Assembly: GCA_023548195.1 (NCBI GenBank)
Contig: JAJHZJ010000221.1
Location: 2,834,001 to 2,898,000 of the forward strand
DNA from: Bettongia penicillata ogilbyi
Taxonomy: Eukaryota > Chordata > Mammalia > Diprotodontia > Potoroidae
Reading direction: 5' to 3'
DNA length: 64,000 nt
Shown here: positions 1-11,527 of the stretch, in pieces
Numbering within the stretch: the first letter of the stretch is position 1
Layout: the number at the start of each line of letters is the position of its first letter
Made by a program: the position numbers and the translations under genes
The notes under the pieces: model-generated
The model's database searches: none
Seen by the model: the letters and a program-made list of their open reading frames with translations, nothing else
What the model was told of the DNA's origin: nothing

Positions 1-252
1 TCCATAAAATAGTCTTTTTGGCAATTGAATGTTTTGCATTCGATGCAGCCCATCTTAGCAGTAGAGTTTGAAAACTTGGGAGTTTAGTTTGAGAAAGGAT
101 CTCAAGTAGAGGAGAAGAAATTCTAGATTCCCTAACATACTATAATTCCTGCATCTAGATTTCTAGAAGAGAAAGTAGGTGAAAAATCTCATGGGTAATT
201 CCATTTTCAAGAGTAATTGAATTTGATTGTTCAAGACAATGAGCCTTCTAGA

Positions 253-420
253 GCAGTGGTGTCAAACTCACTAAACAGCAGATAAATGTTCCTGTGGCTG
301 CATATTAACTTAGAAAATCATATATTAAAAATTAAAAAATATGTTCTATTATATTTTTATTTAATTTGTTAAATATTTCAAAATTATATTTTTATCTACT
401 TTATGTTGTGGAACTGGTAG
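253..420 (+). mobile_element. hAT-like non-autonomous DNA transposon fragment
   Basis: Starts with CAGTGGTGTCAAACTCA, a CAG...-type terminus typical of hAT MITEs found across amniote genomes. The following text (cytosine-poor, with an AAAATCATATATTAA segment and a TTTGTTAAATATTTC segment) resembles the body of that MITE. The expected mirror-image right terminus is not present before the L1 tail at about 565, so the element is right-truncated. No target duplication can be shown. Family name not assigned. Confidence 0.4.
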
Positions 421-564
421 GCTACTTGGTCTCTTCTAAAGGGAGAAATTTCTTGCTCCTTGGAGAAGGAAGAAGACAATCTATATGGTTCTTATATGAT
501 ACTATACTTGGAGCACAAGTCCTCATGAGATTCTTGCTCTTTCTTTCTTCAAAATTTTTTTTTT

Positions 565-1620
565 AAAAAAGTTTACTTCCCCACCTCCCCAAATCACAGT
601 AAAAACAATATTTAGCATCCATTTTTTTACATTCTGAGTTTCTAATTCTCTCCCTCTCTACCTCCTTTCCATCCTAACTCATTGAGAAGGCAAGCAATTT
701 ATGTAGATTATACAAGTGCAGTCATGCAAAACATATTTCTGTATTAGTCATCTGCAAGAAAACACAGAACAAAATACGCCAAGAAAAGTAGAGTCAAAAA
801 ACATATGCTTCAATCTGCATTCAGACTCTATCAGTTCTTTCTCTGGAGATGGATAGCATCTCCAGTCAGTCCTTTGGAATTGTTTCGAATCATTGTAATG
901 CTGAGAATAGCTAAGTCATTCACAGTTGATTATTGAACAATATTGCAGTTGCTGTGTCCCATGTACTGACTGCACTCATTTCACTTTGCATTAGTTTGTC
1001 TTTCCATGTCTTTCTGAGAATATCCTGACCATCATTTCTTATAGTACAGTAGTCATTATCATCATATACCATAACTTGTTCAGTCATTGATTGGTATCCC
1101 CACGATTTTCAATTCTTTGCCACCACTGTAAGAGTTGCTATAAATATTTTTGTACATACGGATAATTAAAAAATTTTTTTTTAAGAAACAGACCTAGTAG
1201 TAGCATTGCTGGATCAAATGATATGCGTGGTTTTATAGCCCTTTGAGCATATTTCAGAATTGCTCTCCAGAATGGCTGAATCAGTTCACATCTCCACCAA
1301 TACATTAGTGTCTCAATTTTCCCACATCCCCTTCAACGTTTATAATTTTCCTTTCCTGTCATATTAGCCAATCTAATAGGTGTGGTGTGATACCTCAGAA
1401 TTGTTTAATTTGCATTTCTCTCATTATTAGTGATTTAGAGCATCTTTTCATATGGCTATAGATAGCTTTGATTGTTTCCTCTGAAAATTGCCTGTTCATA
1501 TCCTTTGACCATTTATCAATTGGGAAATGACTCATATTTTTATAAATTTGACTCAGTCCTCTATGTATTTGAGAAGTGAGGCCTTTATCAGAGAAACTTG
1601 CTGTAAATTTTTTTCACAGT
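565..1620 (-). mobile_element. L1 3' end, 5'-truncated (ORF2 C-terminus plus 3' UTR)
   Basis: Read on the minus strand, this is the end of a marsupial L1: the last part of ORF2 followed by the 3' UTR and an A-rich tail at the low-coordinate side. It has the same block order as the longer L1 at 13.1-14.8 kb: text complementary to the 'few-seconds-before-stop' ORF2 region (GATTTAGAGCAT, CTCTCCAGAATGGCTGAATC, CTATAAATATTTTTGTACAT), then GTTCTTTCTCTGGAGA. All frames are broken by stops. The junction with the HAL1-like sequence at about 1620 is abrupt. Confidence 0.8.
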
Positions 1621-1812
1621 TGTGATTACTAATTGTGTATTTCATTTCATCCTATTCTTCCCCCTCACTTCTCCCCCTCCCACTCACCCCCAACCCTCAT
1701 CTCTGACCTTATTTATCTTACTCTTTCTCTCCTTTCACCCTGTACAGCCTTAAAAGTGGTTTGTTTCTGAATACTGCTTCCCCCAATCCACCCATCCTTC
1801 TGTCAGGTCTCC

Positions 1813-1823
1813 CCTTCTCTTAT
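1813..1823. repeat. SINE target-site duplication, left copy
   Basis: CCTTCTCTTAT occurs here and again at 2139-2149, immediately flanking the SINE. This is a perfect 11-bp direct repeat and lies within the CT-rich 3' UTR of the HAL1-like element. Confidence 0.9.
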
Positions 1824-2138
1824 GGGGCAGCTAGGTGGTGCAATGGATAGAGCACCTGTGCAGGAGTCAGGAGGACCTGAGTTCAAATCTCACCTCAGAC
1901 ATTTGACACTCACTACCTGTGTGACCTTGGGCAAGTCACTTAACCCCAATTGCCTCCTCCTGGGTCATCTCCAGTCATCCTGATGAATATCTGGTCACAG
2001 GATTCAGATGACTCTGGAGGAGAAGTGAGGCTGGTGACCTGCACAACCTTCCCTCACTCAAAACAAAGTCAAGTGCAAGTCATGTCATTACTTCTCTGAT
2101 GACATGGTCTTCTTTGGCAAAGAAGGATGAATGCACAT
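1824..2138 (+). mobile_element. Full-length marsupial tRNA-derived SINE with RTE-like tail
   Basis: Begins with GGGGCAGCTAGGTGG, has a tRNA-like B box (GTTCAAATC at 1881-1889), the conserved GTGTGACCTTGGGCAAGTC block, and a distal part (GGTCATCTCCAGTCATCC ... GATGACATGGTCTTCTTTGG) that resembles the 3' end of marsupial RTE elements such as those at 34.3 and 50.0 kb. It is about 315 bp long and flanked by a perfect 11-bp TSD, so both ends are real. SINEs of this kind are transcribed by Pol III and mobilised by a partner LINE. The tail suggests RTE as partner, which is an inference. Confidence 0.92.
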
Positions 2139-2149
2139 CCTTCTCTTAT
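2139..2149. repeat. SINE target-site duplication, right copy
   Basis: Right-hand copy of CCTTCTCTTAT, identical to 1813-1823. Confidence 0.9.
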
Positions 2150-2559
2150 TCTCTCCTTTTCCTACTTTCTTGTAGGGCAAGAGAGATTTCTATACTCAAC
2201 TGAGTCTGCATGTCATTCCCTCTTTGAGCCAGTTCCAATGAGTGGAAGGTTCAAACATTTCCCCATCTTCTCCTTCACTGTAAAATCTCTTTTGTACTTC
2301 TTTTATAAGATAATTTTCTCCATTGTGCCTCTCCTTTTTCCCTTTTCCCAGTGCATTCCTTTCTTACTGTTTAATTTTATTTTTTTAGTTATCATCCCTT
2401 TATATTCAACTCATATTTGTGCCCTCTATGTATGCACCTCCTAAATGCAGTAATAATCAGAAAGTTCTTTGTAATTACAAATATCATCTTCCTGTGTAGG
2501 AATGTGAATAGTTTAATCTTATTGAATCTCTTAATATTTCCCTTTTCCTATTTACCTTT

Positions 2560-3200
2560 TTATGCTTCTCTTGAATCTTGTATTTGAAAGTCAATATTTC
2601 TATTCAGTTCTGGTCTTTTCATCAGGGATGCTTCTGTATTTCATTAAATATCTGTTTTATATCCTGATGGATTATACTGTTTTGCTAGATAGAAGATTCT
2701 TGGTTGTAATCCTAGTTGCTTTGCCCTCTGGAATATCATATTCCAAGCCCTCCAATCCTTTAATGTAGAAGTTGCTAAATCTTGTGTTATCCTGACTTTG
2801 CTTCTACAATATTTGAATTGTTTCTTTCGGTTTGCTTGCAATATTTTCTCTTTGACTTGGTAGCTCTAGCATTTGGCTATAATATTCCAGAGAATTTTCA
2901 TTTTGGCATCTCTATGAGGTGGTGATTGGTAGATTCTTTAAATGCCAATTTTATACTCTGATTCTAGTATGTCAGGGCAGTTTTCCTTGATAATTTCTTG
3001 AAAGATGATGTCTAGGTTCTATTTCTTATCATGGCTTTCAGATAGTCCAGTGATTCTTAAATTATCTCTCCTTGATCTATTTTTCAGATTACTAGTTTTT
3101 CTAATGAGATATTTAATATTTTTTTCTATTTATTCATTCTTTTGATTTTGTTTTATTATTTCTTGATGTCTCATGGAATCATTAGCTTTTATTTCCCCAA
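2560..3200 (-). pseudogene. L1/HAL1 ORF1 (RNA-binding protein) remnant
   Basis: A minus-strand frame at 2644-2841 contains a KKQFKYC stretch followed by ITQDLA and RAWNMIFQRAK. This is the conserved C-terminal region of L1 ORF1, where human L1 has ADLSAETLQARREWG. The same segment is read in the copy at 59.8-60.5 kb. ORF1 proteins are trimeric RNA chaperones that coat L1 RNA in the cytoplasm. Stops and shifts on both sides leave only a fragment, so it is non-functional. Confidence 0.7.
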
Positions 3201-3590
3201 CAAAGTCCTGCATCTAGTTCCAGCAAAAGGAGTCCTGTAATCTTCTGACTAGATGTCCAACTCCCTTACTGTTTGTGGGGTGAGAGTTCTGGAAGCTGCT
3301 GTTGCCTCCAATGATTCAGTTACCCCCAAGACATGCTGCTGGTTTTCTGGGCGGTGATCAGTGCTGGTATAGCCTGTGCTGGATAGTGCTCCACTCTCAC
3401 TTTGCTGCAACAGGCCTGTCCTGCAGACCTTCTAAGTTGTCTTGGGCTTGAAAATTGTTTCACCTCATCCTTTTATGGGTTCTGCTGCTCCAGAATTCAT
3501 TTTGAGGTATTTAAAAAATTGTTTGGAAGGGAGTTTGGGAGAACTCAGATGCTTTTTCTCTGTTATTTTGGCTCCTCCCATTCCCCCATA

Positions 3591-5329
3591 CCATTTCTTG
3601 ATACCATACTGTATTCTCCTGAAGCTTAACTCTCCATTTAAGCATCCATGTGGCCAGAAGTCCTTGGAATCCTTTAACCATCTCTTGGGACAGCAGCTTA
3701 ATTTCTCCCTTTGTTTCAGTACAGAGTAATGGATATTTACTGGAAGGAAGAAGAGTTTCTTCTTTCATCTACTTCTAGAAGTCTCTGGTATACACTCAGG
3801 GAATGTCTTGGTCACTCTCTGAAGCTGTCTTGACCCTGCTTTGCACCCATACGATGTGGGTTGACAGTTCTATCCAACGAAATTAGTGAGCACACCCAAG
3901 GGGGAAAACATTCACTGCATTCTATGACTTGTGACAATGTGCTTTCTTGTTATTTCCCCAACATTCTACTGAACTCTCATTCCTTTACTTGAGAAAGAAA
4001 ATAAATATTGAAGCTGAGTCCAAAACATTTGTGGAAACAATCTCAAAGAGCAAAGTGAAGAAAAGCATTGAGACAATGATTCACCAGGTTTGTGGGAGGG
4101 ATGGACCAACGCATTGGTCTGCATTATTCAGATACTTCCCTTAGTACTCTACTTTACTAGTGAATATTAGCCATAGTGGCAAATGGGAATTAGAACTCAC
4201 ATCCTCCTGATCCTGCCACCTCCTTCTCTCCAACAGAGTCCAGTAGTATCCTGCCATGGACATCGTCTCTGTAGCAGAGAGGTACCTTTGTAATTCCAAA
4301 AGTAAAGTTTCACTGTTGGAATCTGCGCCTTTTTTTTAAAGGGAAAAAAATGAATTAAAATCATGAAACCTACATCACAGTATAAATCAAGATGGGAAGT
4401 TAAATGTTCAGCTATGAATTTTTACTTGTTTCCCTTGGGAAACGTTTTTCAAGTAAAACTGTCAATGAGCCCCACACTTCAAAGAGGTTCCTGGTAATGC
4501 AGTGTTTAAAACTTGTTAATTAGATTTAATTGCAAACAGCTGTCATATTCAGCTACTGTTTGGGTTGGCATTTATCAGCCTTTAGATTGGAGTTGTCTTT
4601 TTTTTTTGTTATCTCATACTCATATTGGGATCCTGATATATTCATGATAAGCTCAGAATTTGTCACCATCTAAGGGATTATGAGATCATAAATAAAAGCA
4701 TGGGGTCAACATATTTGTCAAGCCTTAAGGTCACCAGACAGGTCCAAAATAGCCAAGAGGAGATAACCACACACAGCATCAAGTTGAGAAGGGTGTTCCT
4801 TTCCTTCTGAATTATGTGGGAATTTTCCTATTGAAGAAGCTGTTGCCTTCTCCTATTAGGATCTGTACTTGGGTAGGAGTACTGAATGGTGTTTTAACCC
4901 ACATTTTCCACAGTAATTTAAATGTACTTTAATGCCAGATATTGTAATAAGAAGAAAAGAAGCCACTGACAAATATTTATTAGTTTTTTTTTGTGAAACT
5001 GCTGCTGGATCAAGCCTTTTAGAAACTGGAAAGTTTTACAAGCTATAATGTGGGGATTGCATACAAATTTTTTAGGTACTAGACAAAGCTTCAGACTATA
5101 TTCAACCTTACTTCTAGAAGCAGGAGAAAATACCTCTGAGAGACCTGAAACAGGATTTCTCAGACTAATCTTTGTAATGAACAGTGGGAGCCACCAAAGG
5201 GCAGCTTCCTCAGAAGGTCCTTTAAAACAAATTGGGTGTTGAGTTTGTGTTTGGCAAGTTATTCTTTGTTGAGTCAGTGCATTTAAAGGATGTTTTTTGT
5301 CTGACTGGTAATTTGATGATTAATGTTTT
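3591..5329. other. No gene; no recognised repeat
   Basis: Unassigned sequence. About 4150-4260 has weak similarity to the right half of a minus-strand MIR (CATCCTCCTGATCCTGCC block), which I do not call. Open frames are short, overlap without order and show no recognisable protein. Confidence 0.5.
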
Positions 5330-6280
5330 CATTCAGTTAGTCAAGAAGCATTTACAATACCCATACCATTGGTCAGCCACTGTACTAAGCACAGGTGACA
5401 CAAAGAAAGGCGAAAATAGTTCTTGCCTTCAAAGAACTTATATTTTAATGGGGGAGAATGCTTGAGTCAGGCAGGTGTGAGCACTTGTACACACAGGGTA
5501 CATACAAGATGTTTACAGAGTAAATAGAAGACATTCTAAAAGGGGACAGCATTAGCATCTGGCCAGGGGAAAGGAGGTGAGAAGCAAGAAAGACTTCTTG
5601 CTGAAGGTGGAATTTGACATGAGTCTTGAAGAAAGCCAGGGAAACTAAAAGGCTGAGGTTAGGGGGCACAGAATTCCAGATGGGGTAGGAGCCAGTTTGG
5701 ACAAATATATGGAGGCAAGAGATGAATATTTAAGGAACTGCAAGGCTAATAAGTTATGTTTTAGACATGTTAAGTTTGAAATGGCTATGAGATATCCAGA
5801 TTGAGATATTCAAGAGTCAGTCAATCATGTGGGACCAGAGCTCAGGAAAGAAGTTATGGTTGTACATATCTAGATATGGGAGTCATCGGAGTGGTAACTG
5901 ATGAGATAGCAAAGTACAAAGGAATAGTCTAGAGGGAGAAGAAAAGAAATCTAAAGACAGAGCTTTGGGGGACATTCATGGTTAGAGGGTGTGACAAGGA
6001 TAAAGAGCCAGCCAAAGAGACTGAGAAGGAGTGGTTGGATGGATTGGAGAAGAGCCTACAGAAGACAGGAGAGAGTAGTGTCATAAAAATGGGAAAGATG
6101 GAATATCGATAGGAAGAGGTCATCAACACTGTCAAATTCTAGAGAGATCAAGAAGAAAAGGTAGGAGATCACTGATTGCTTTGGGCAGAGGAGTTTCAGT
6201 TGGATAATGAGGTTGTCCTTTCCCTTCACATGTGAGAAGTCCAATAGGGTGGAGTGTAGGTGTGGGTGTGGGATGCTCAT
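5330..6280 (-). mobile_element. L2 (LINE-2) with reverse-transcriptase remnant, minus strand
   Basis: The low end is the complement of the L2 3' terminus (AAGCATTTA..., ...ACTGTACTAAGCACAGGTGA, CTTCAAAGAACTTATATT). Further in, the minus strand reads L2 RT coding: a frame at 5929-6135 contains SFSVSLAGSLSLSHPLT followed by NVPQSSVFRFLFFSL. This is the decayed form of the RT motif GVPQGSVLGPLLFSLY. The same L2 segment recurs at 56.4-57.0 kb. L2 is a CR1-clade LINE, ancient in mammals. This copy is dead. Confidence 0.85.
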
Positions 6281-6654
6281 AGTCTCTCTTAGAGCTTTGC
6301 TTTAGTTGTTTTGGGTCTAGGCTTGATACTACTGAAGTTCATCATTTCACATTCAGTCAGATCTCATTAGCTTTGTCTTTAGGGTCCAAATGGAACCAAA
6401 CAAGAGAGTATGTGTGAATAAGTGCCAACATATCTCTTCTGGAAAACCATGTCAAAGTTAGCAATATACTGCAGCTACCCAGAACCTGCTCCACCTACTT
6501 AGAACAACACTTTAGGAGTTTGGAAACTTGGTTCAGACAAATCAAGAGTATTTTGGTTACAGGAAAAGGAAAGATTTAAAATTTTTCCTTTTTATTATTA
6601 TGAACTTGACAAACATCAGTACACATGCACATTTTTTTCCATACAAAGAACAAA
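6281..6654. other. No gene; no recognised repeat
   Basis: Unassigned AT-moderate sequence between two L2 fragments. No protein similarity is visible in any frame. Confidence 0.4.
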
Positions 6655-6805
6655 ATACAATACAATACCAATAAAACACAACAAATGTTTATTAAGTGAC
6701 CATTATGGGTTGGGCACTGTGCTAAATGCTGAGGATACAAATAGGAACAAGAAACATAGTCCCTCCCCTTAAGGAGCTTATTGTCTAATGGGTCTAATGG
6801 GAGGA
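6655..6805 (-). mobile_element. L2 3' end fragment
   Basis: Complement of the L2 3' terminus: AAATGTTTATTAAGTGACCA, GGGCACTGTGCTAAATGCTG, AGGATACAAATAGG, CCTTAAGGAGCTTATTGT. Short, 5'-truncated copy. Confidence 0.75.
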
Positions 6806-7750
6806 AGTGAGGGAAGCACCAAAGGCTACCTGGCACAGGGCGTCATGTTCTGTGGAGCTGAAAGCAAGCAGATCTGCAGATGTAAAGTCCCAGAGCCAGC
6901 CCTTTCTAAAGGAAGGTTTTGAGAGGACAGTAGCGCTTCATTCTCTAGCCCTTCAGAGGAGAGAAGAAGCTGAGAGGGTTGGATGTTGAGTATCCAAGGC
7001 TATCAGCAGCATCATGGTAAAATTTCAAGTGATCAGTTTATTGTGGAGGTGGGGGTGGGGTGGGGAAGAGGAATGCAAACAAATCCCTGAATTTCTGCTA
7101 AGCGTGATTTAGCTTTTCTAAGAGTATATTTCCGATTTAATATGGTAGTCTTGAATAGCCCTATTGGTTTGCATCCTCTACTGAACTGCTTTTTTTTCCT
7201 TTTTCTTTTAATTATTAATTTATGCACCTTTGTTTCTTTTCCTCTAATTTTTAGGTATCACTATTCCCCTCCCTATTCTTCTATCCCCAAAATAAGATAA
7301 AAGGCTTCTCTTGTGCAGCACCCTTTCTTGGGCTATTTCTCACCTTCCTTTCATGGTTCCACAGAGTTTTGCAGATGAATTCTTCCCTCAAGGTTCTAGG
7401 AGAAACCCTGAGGTGTTCTCTTAATTGATTATCAGCCAGGAAGATGAAATTAGTATATAGAAACTGGTGCTTATTAGGGTGTTCTATTAAAAATAGTTGG
7501 AACAAAATATTCCCTTTAGAAGTTTTGCACATATCCTCCCACAATTACATACACAATCTAGGGGAAAGTAAGCTCAAACTTCGAGAGAATCTGTGACAAA
7601 AGGGTGGTGCATGGTCCTTGGTTCTGGGAAGTTCTTTTCTCCTTTTGATGTGTGTGTGTGTAGCTCTTTGTTGGCCTACAGGTGTCAGTGCTTTATAGAG
7701 TCCTGAAGCTGCTTCTGGTTTGTATTTGAAGTTTATCCTTAGCGATTGAA
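6806..7750. other. No gene; short G-rich and TG tracts only
   Basis: Contains a G-run tract near 7045-7065 (three runs of four or more G, one short of a canonical quadruplex), a poly-T/CT tract near 7190-7210 and a short (TG)n near 7650. No recognisable gene or named repeat. Confidence 0.4.
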
Positions 7751-7970
7751 GGGCAGCTAGGTGGGACAGTAGGTAGAGCAGTAGGTTTAGAATCAGGAAA
7801 ATTCTTTCTGAGTTCAAATCCAGCCTCAGACATTTACTAATTGTATGACTCTGGGTGAGTGACTTAATCCTGTTTGCTTAAGTTTCCTCATCTGCAAAAT
7901 GATCTGGGGAAAGAAACGGCAGACCATTCTTATTTGCCAAGAAAAACAGGAACCCAGAGGTTCCTATACA
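7751..7970 (+). mobile_element. MAR1-type tRNA-derived SINE
   Basis: Head GGGCAGCTAGGTGGGACAG, B box GAGTTCAAATCC, GACTCTGGGTGAGTGACTTA block, then the CTCATCTGCAAAATG and GGCAGACCATTC blocks of the short marsupial SINE. The tail degenerates after about 7965. No convincing TSD. Older than the copy at 1824. Confidence 0.88.
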
Positions 7971-8585
7971 GTGAGAAAAACATAAAGATGAAGGGGTTGG
8001 GTCTGCCTTGAAGATGATATTTTGGAGTCAATTGCTTGAAATGGATGACTGAGGCACATTATAGAACCTTCCTTGTAGGTCCTAAAAGTTAAATGGATAG
8101 ACCACTTACAGAGATGATTTTGGTCAAGAGGACACTAGCTAATCTCTCCAGGCCCCTTAGCATTCACTCATTGAAAATTTTGTGATTTATGAGATAGTGT
8201 TCTTGACCCTCTGGGATGCCACAGTTGGAATGACTAAGTCAGTCTATCCAGCTTTGTTCCCCAAAGTTGTTCCCCTGATGTGGGAGGCAAGCATAGTGAA
8301 TAACTGGTTGAACCTATGGGTTTAATAAATCCAAAACAATAGAATTAGCGAAGCATCTGGATGGGGAGGGACTAAGTAGGTTCCCAGAGGATTTCATAGC
8401 AAAGATTTTTTCTATTGAGTTTGTGTGTGTGTTAAAACCTTGCTTCAATAACATGTTTAATAATTAAATGGAAAGGCATAAGCAGGCGTACTTTCTAACG
8501 TCTTTAATATTTTGGGAGCTCAAAGTCTAGTTGTCCTAGAGAGTCTGACAAAGGTATCAAGGGAATATCAGGCATTCTTTTTTTT
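7971..8585. other. No gene; no recognised repeat
   Basis: Unassigned sequence with a short TG run near 8425. No coding signal. Confidence 0.35.
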
Positions 8586-8596
8586 TGTCTATATCA

Positions 8597-8805
8597 GGGG
8601 TTCCTAACTTGGAGTCAATGGACCCCTAAGGTGTCTATGGATAGATTTCAAGAGGGTCAGTGAACTTGGATGGAAAAACAATCCTTATTTTCACTAATGC
8701 CTAACTGAAGTTTAGTATTTTCTTCAATTAATTAAAAACATTCTCATCAGGGATCCATAGGCTTCCTAGAATGCCAAAGGGGTCTATTATACAAAAAAGT
8801 TAAGA
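8597..8805. mobile_element. hAT-type MITE (CAGGGGTTCYTAACYTGG family)
   Basis: Left terminus CAGGGGTTCCTAACTTGG, then two GTCAATGGACCCC-like blocks. The right side has GGGATCCATAGGCTTCC and CCAAAGGGGTCTATTATAC, ending in a degraded inverted terminus AAAAGTTAAGAAG. It is the same family, in the opposite orientation, as the element at 18934-20702: TTTTCACTAATGCCTAACTG here is complementary to its internal part. The 8-bp TSD is no longer recognisable. Confidence 0.7.
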
Positions 8806-8999
8806 AGTTGACTAGACAGTGTGACCCTTTAAAAATAATTGCCTTTCTTCTCCCCTCTCCTTCCCTTTTCCCTCCTCACCCTTCTCTTTTCTTCTATGAA
8901 CTTTTGGGAATACAGCAATTTCAGGTTTGACTTTGTCCTCTAAAAAACACAGAATTGGTTTAAAGGATTTAGGTTACTCAAATGGTAGACGTTATGAGA

Positions 9000-9125
9000 G
9001 GCAGTGAAGTGTAGTGGAGAGAATTCTACATTTGGAGTTAGTAACACCTGGGATCTAATCCCATTTCACATTCTAGCTTTGTAACCCTGGACAAGTAACT
9101 TAGTCCTATTAGCTCTATGATCAAG
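9000..9125 (+). mobile_element. MIR/Ther-1-like CORE-SINE
   Basis: GGCAGTGAAGTGTAGTGGAG head, then GTAACCCTGGACAAGTAACTTA, the MIR tRNA-derived promoter region. The downstream core is lost. Confidence 0.65.
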
Positions 9126-9167
9126 AAAGTGGGTGGGGAGCAGAGTAGAATAAACTTCTTGGGAGAT

Positions 9168-9418
9168 TGTGTGGTGTACTGTAAAGGGTGCTGGTCTTGG
9201 AGCCAAGCAAAACTGGAATTCAGGACCTGTCTCTGACACTAGCTATGTGATCATAGCAAGTCACTTAACCTCTTTGAGGCTCAGTTTACTCATCCCCATA
9301 AAATGGGGATAACAAATGAATCAGCTTTCTTTTGGACATTGTAAGAATCAAACGGGATGACCTGTACGTAGCCTCTCTGCAAATGTTTAAGAGTCATATA
9401 AATATCAATTGTTTTTAT
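9168..9418 (+). mobile_element. MIR-type CORE-SINE, near full length
   Basis: GTGTACTGTAAAGGGTGCTG head, GTGATCATAGCAAGTCACTT, CTCAGTTTACTCATCCCC, AAAATGGGGATAAC and the 3' GCAAATGTTTAAGAGTCATA block occur in the canonical MIR order. Confidence 0.85.
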
Positions 9419-9420
9419 TA

Positions 9421-9785
9421 TTCTGGGACGATTTCTGCTGGTCCATTCCCCTGACACTTGAAGGACTTTTTTTTTTTTTTTTGGCTCAGCAATTCTATTG
9501 GGAGGAAGAAAGATATCCTGTTGCCCCTGTCTAGGTGATATTCTTAAGTAGGATGTGTCAGATTTGAAGAGATGGGATTCAGTAATGTTGAACATTTAAC
9601 CAAATATACTTGCTTTAGGAGTGAATGGTTGAATACAAATACATACCATTATTTTTTTTGGCCTTTAGTGAGCCCTATTACTCTGAGAAAGTCCTGGAAA
9701 AGAGCATCTGGAGATAACAACACATGCTAATCTTCTCCTGTACTCCCTCCTTTCCCTTGGGGATGAAGATGGCTTAGAATAAATT
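9421..9785. other. No gene; no recognised repeat
   Basis: Contains a poly-T tract near 9467-9482. Open frames are short and unremarkable. Confidence 0.35.
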
Positions 9786-9787
9786 CT

Positions 9788-9892
9788 AAGTTCACTTAAT
9801 ATTTATTAAGCTCTCACAGTATGTTAGGGCTATACAATGAATATGTAAAACATGATCCCTGTCCTCTGTGACTTTTAACTTGAAGAAAGCCG
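9788..9892 (-). mobile_element. L2 3' end fragment
   Basis: AATATTTATTAAGCTCTCAC, then ATCCCTGTCCTCTGTGAC. This is a weak but ordered match to the complement of the L2 3' terminus. Confidence 0.5.
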
Positions 9893-11525
9893 AATCCTCT
9901 GTTCACACTTTTCCTTCCTTTTGGTTTCTTGTTTAGGACTATTGATCATTGTCCCTCTTCTCCCAGGCTATAGGAAAGAGGATGAAGGGTGAGGGAGCAG
10001 ATACTGCCTGATTTATTTTTTTTGATGGTGAGCTGTAATCCAACTAGCTTCGATAATTAATGGGATATAACTCCACAAAGGAAGTTGGTTGGATTTGAGC
10101 TGGCTGGAGAGAGGGAGTAGAGCTAGCCTTTAATAAAATGGTGAAGTAAAGGTTTTTAAGCACCTTTTCGAGCCTTTTATTATTTCTCATATTACCCAGA
10201 ACCACATATGGGACACTGCTAAAATGATACATACTAATTTGTTTAGTGGGTGCTAATGTCTTTTTTTTTGTTTTTTAACAAAAACTGTCCATGGTCCTAG
10301 GTTGGGAGGACCCTTCTTACAAGAAACTCTGGCTCTGACCTCATATGGACTAGATTCAGTTCTGAGGGAAGCTGAACCCAAAGGGAAAGGATCAATCTTT
10401 TCTCCTGTCTCTAGCTCATTATGCCTCCATCATAGAGTAGAAAATATCTCAGATAAAGTTTAGTTATGGCTCAAATCCAGAATGTCCCCAAAGTTGGCTA
10501 ACAGGGTTCCTTCTCGAAAGGTACTTAATGTTACAATATAGACATTAAGTATAGTACAGTTATTTATTTTTCCCACCACAAAACAAATGCTTAAAATACA
10601 AACCCATAAGCTCATATTAAATGCTTAAAACATATATAAGACAATGACCTTTAATAACTTTTACACTCTTCTAGAGGTAAAGACAATTTTGTGGGATTGC
10701 TGCATCATATTCTGTATTCACTTTGGATCTGTACTTTCCAGGCAATTCACAAATTCTGACTGGTCAAGATCTGAATCTGTGGGTATAGTCCCTTTCAATC
10801 TAAGATGATTGAAATCTAAGGTTATTGTCTCCTCCAAGAACATCAGTATCTCTGTCTCCATTTCTTAACATCTCTGTTTCCATCTCTCTCTCTAACTTCA
10901 TCTTCATTTCCATCTCTATCACCTATCAACCTATGTATCTATCAATATAATCAATGTATCCCCATTTCTATATAAAATGTACACAAACACATATAATTGC
11001 AAGAAACATCTTCCATCTAAGGAACTCCTGATTTCTCAAATTCATGAGATTGGTACTAGGTTTAGAAGTATCTATTTCTCAAGATCTCTCTTCAGTGATC
11101 TGAGCTTAAGAAAAGAAACACCAGACAGTAGAGGCAACCAAGAAGCTGAAGTCCTGACTTAGGCTCACTTAAGCAAACATCGGTTCTCACTGCTTTTTGA
11201 TCAGGTTGAAGTCACCATTGCTGCTGGGAGTGGAAAGGGACAAATAACCCCTCCCTTCTTTGCCGGAAGTCCATAAGATTGTACTGGTACCAACAGAGAG
11301 TGTGGTGCCTTTCTATTGCTCTTAAAACCTACTGAAGGAGAAGGTTCTTCCACAAGAAATGTTGTGTTCAGTGACTCTTTGAAACAACTCATAGTCAGGT
11401 ACACAAATAGTGACCAAGAAGGAGTTGCTTTGCCATCTCAGCAAGATGAAATATCTGTTTTTCAGCTAGGCCATCCATTCTCATAGAACTAGAGTATTCT
11501 ATGTAATAACTCATATATTTTCATT
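9893..11525. other. No gene; no recognised repeat
   Basis: About 1.6 kb with no assignable element. It has poly-T runs at about 10012 and 10260 and a CTAT/ATCT-rich patch near 10860-10940. No frame looks like a protein. Confidence 0.4.
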
Positions 11526-11527
11526 CA

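Larger units (their letters stand above)
1621..3590 (-). mobile_element. HAL1-like (half-L1) element, copy 1, split by a SINE
   Basis: Matches the better-preserved HAL1-like element at 58.6-61.6 kb block for block: CT-rich 3' UTR (1640-2440), ORF1 (about 2560-3200), then a 5' UTR-like part ending in a GGCTCCTCCC-type block near 3585. ORF1 passes directly into the same 3' UTR without ORF2 in both copies, which is what defines half-L1 elements. A SINE sits at 1824-2138. The low-coordinate end is fused to an L1 3' end rather than to the expected HAL1 terminus. Several frameshifts and stops show it is inactive. Confidence 0.65.

Noticed and set aside
1824..1900. tRNA gene
   Set aside because: A/B-box-like promoter text belongs to the tRNA-derived head of a SINE; no complete cloverleaf. 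The same applies to the other SINE heads.
7045..7066. G-quadruplex
   Set aside because: Only three runs of four or more G in close spacing. The fourth run is a GG, so support is weak.
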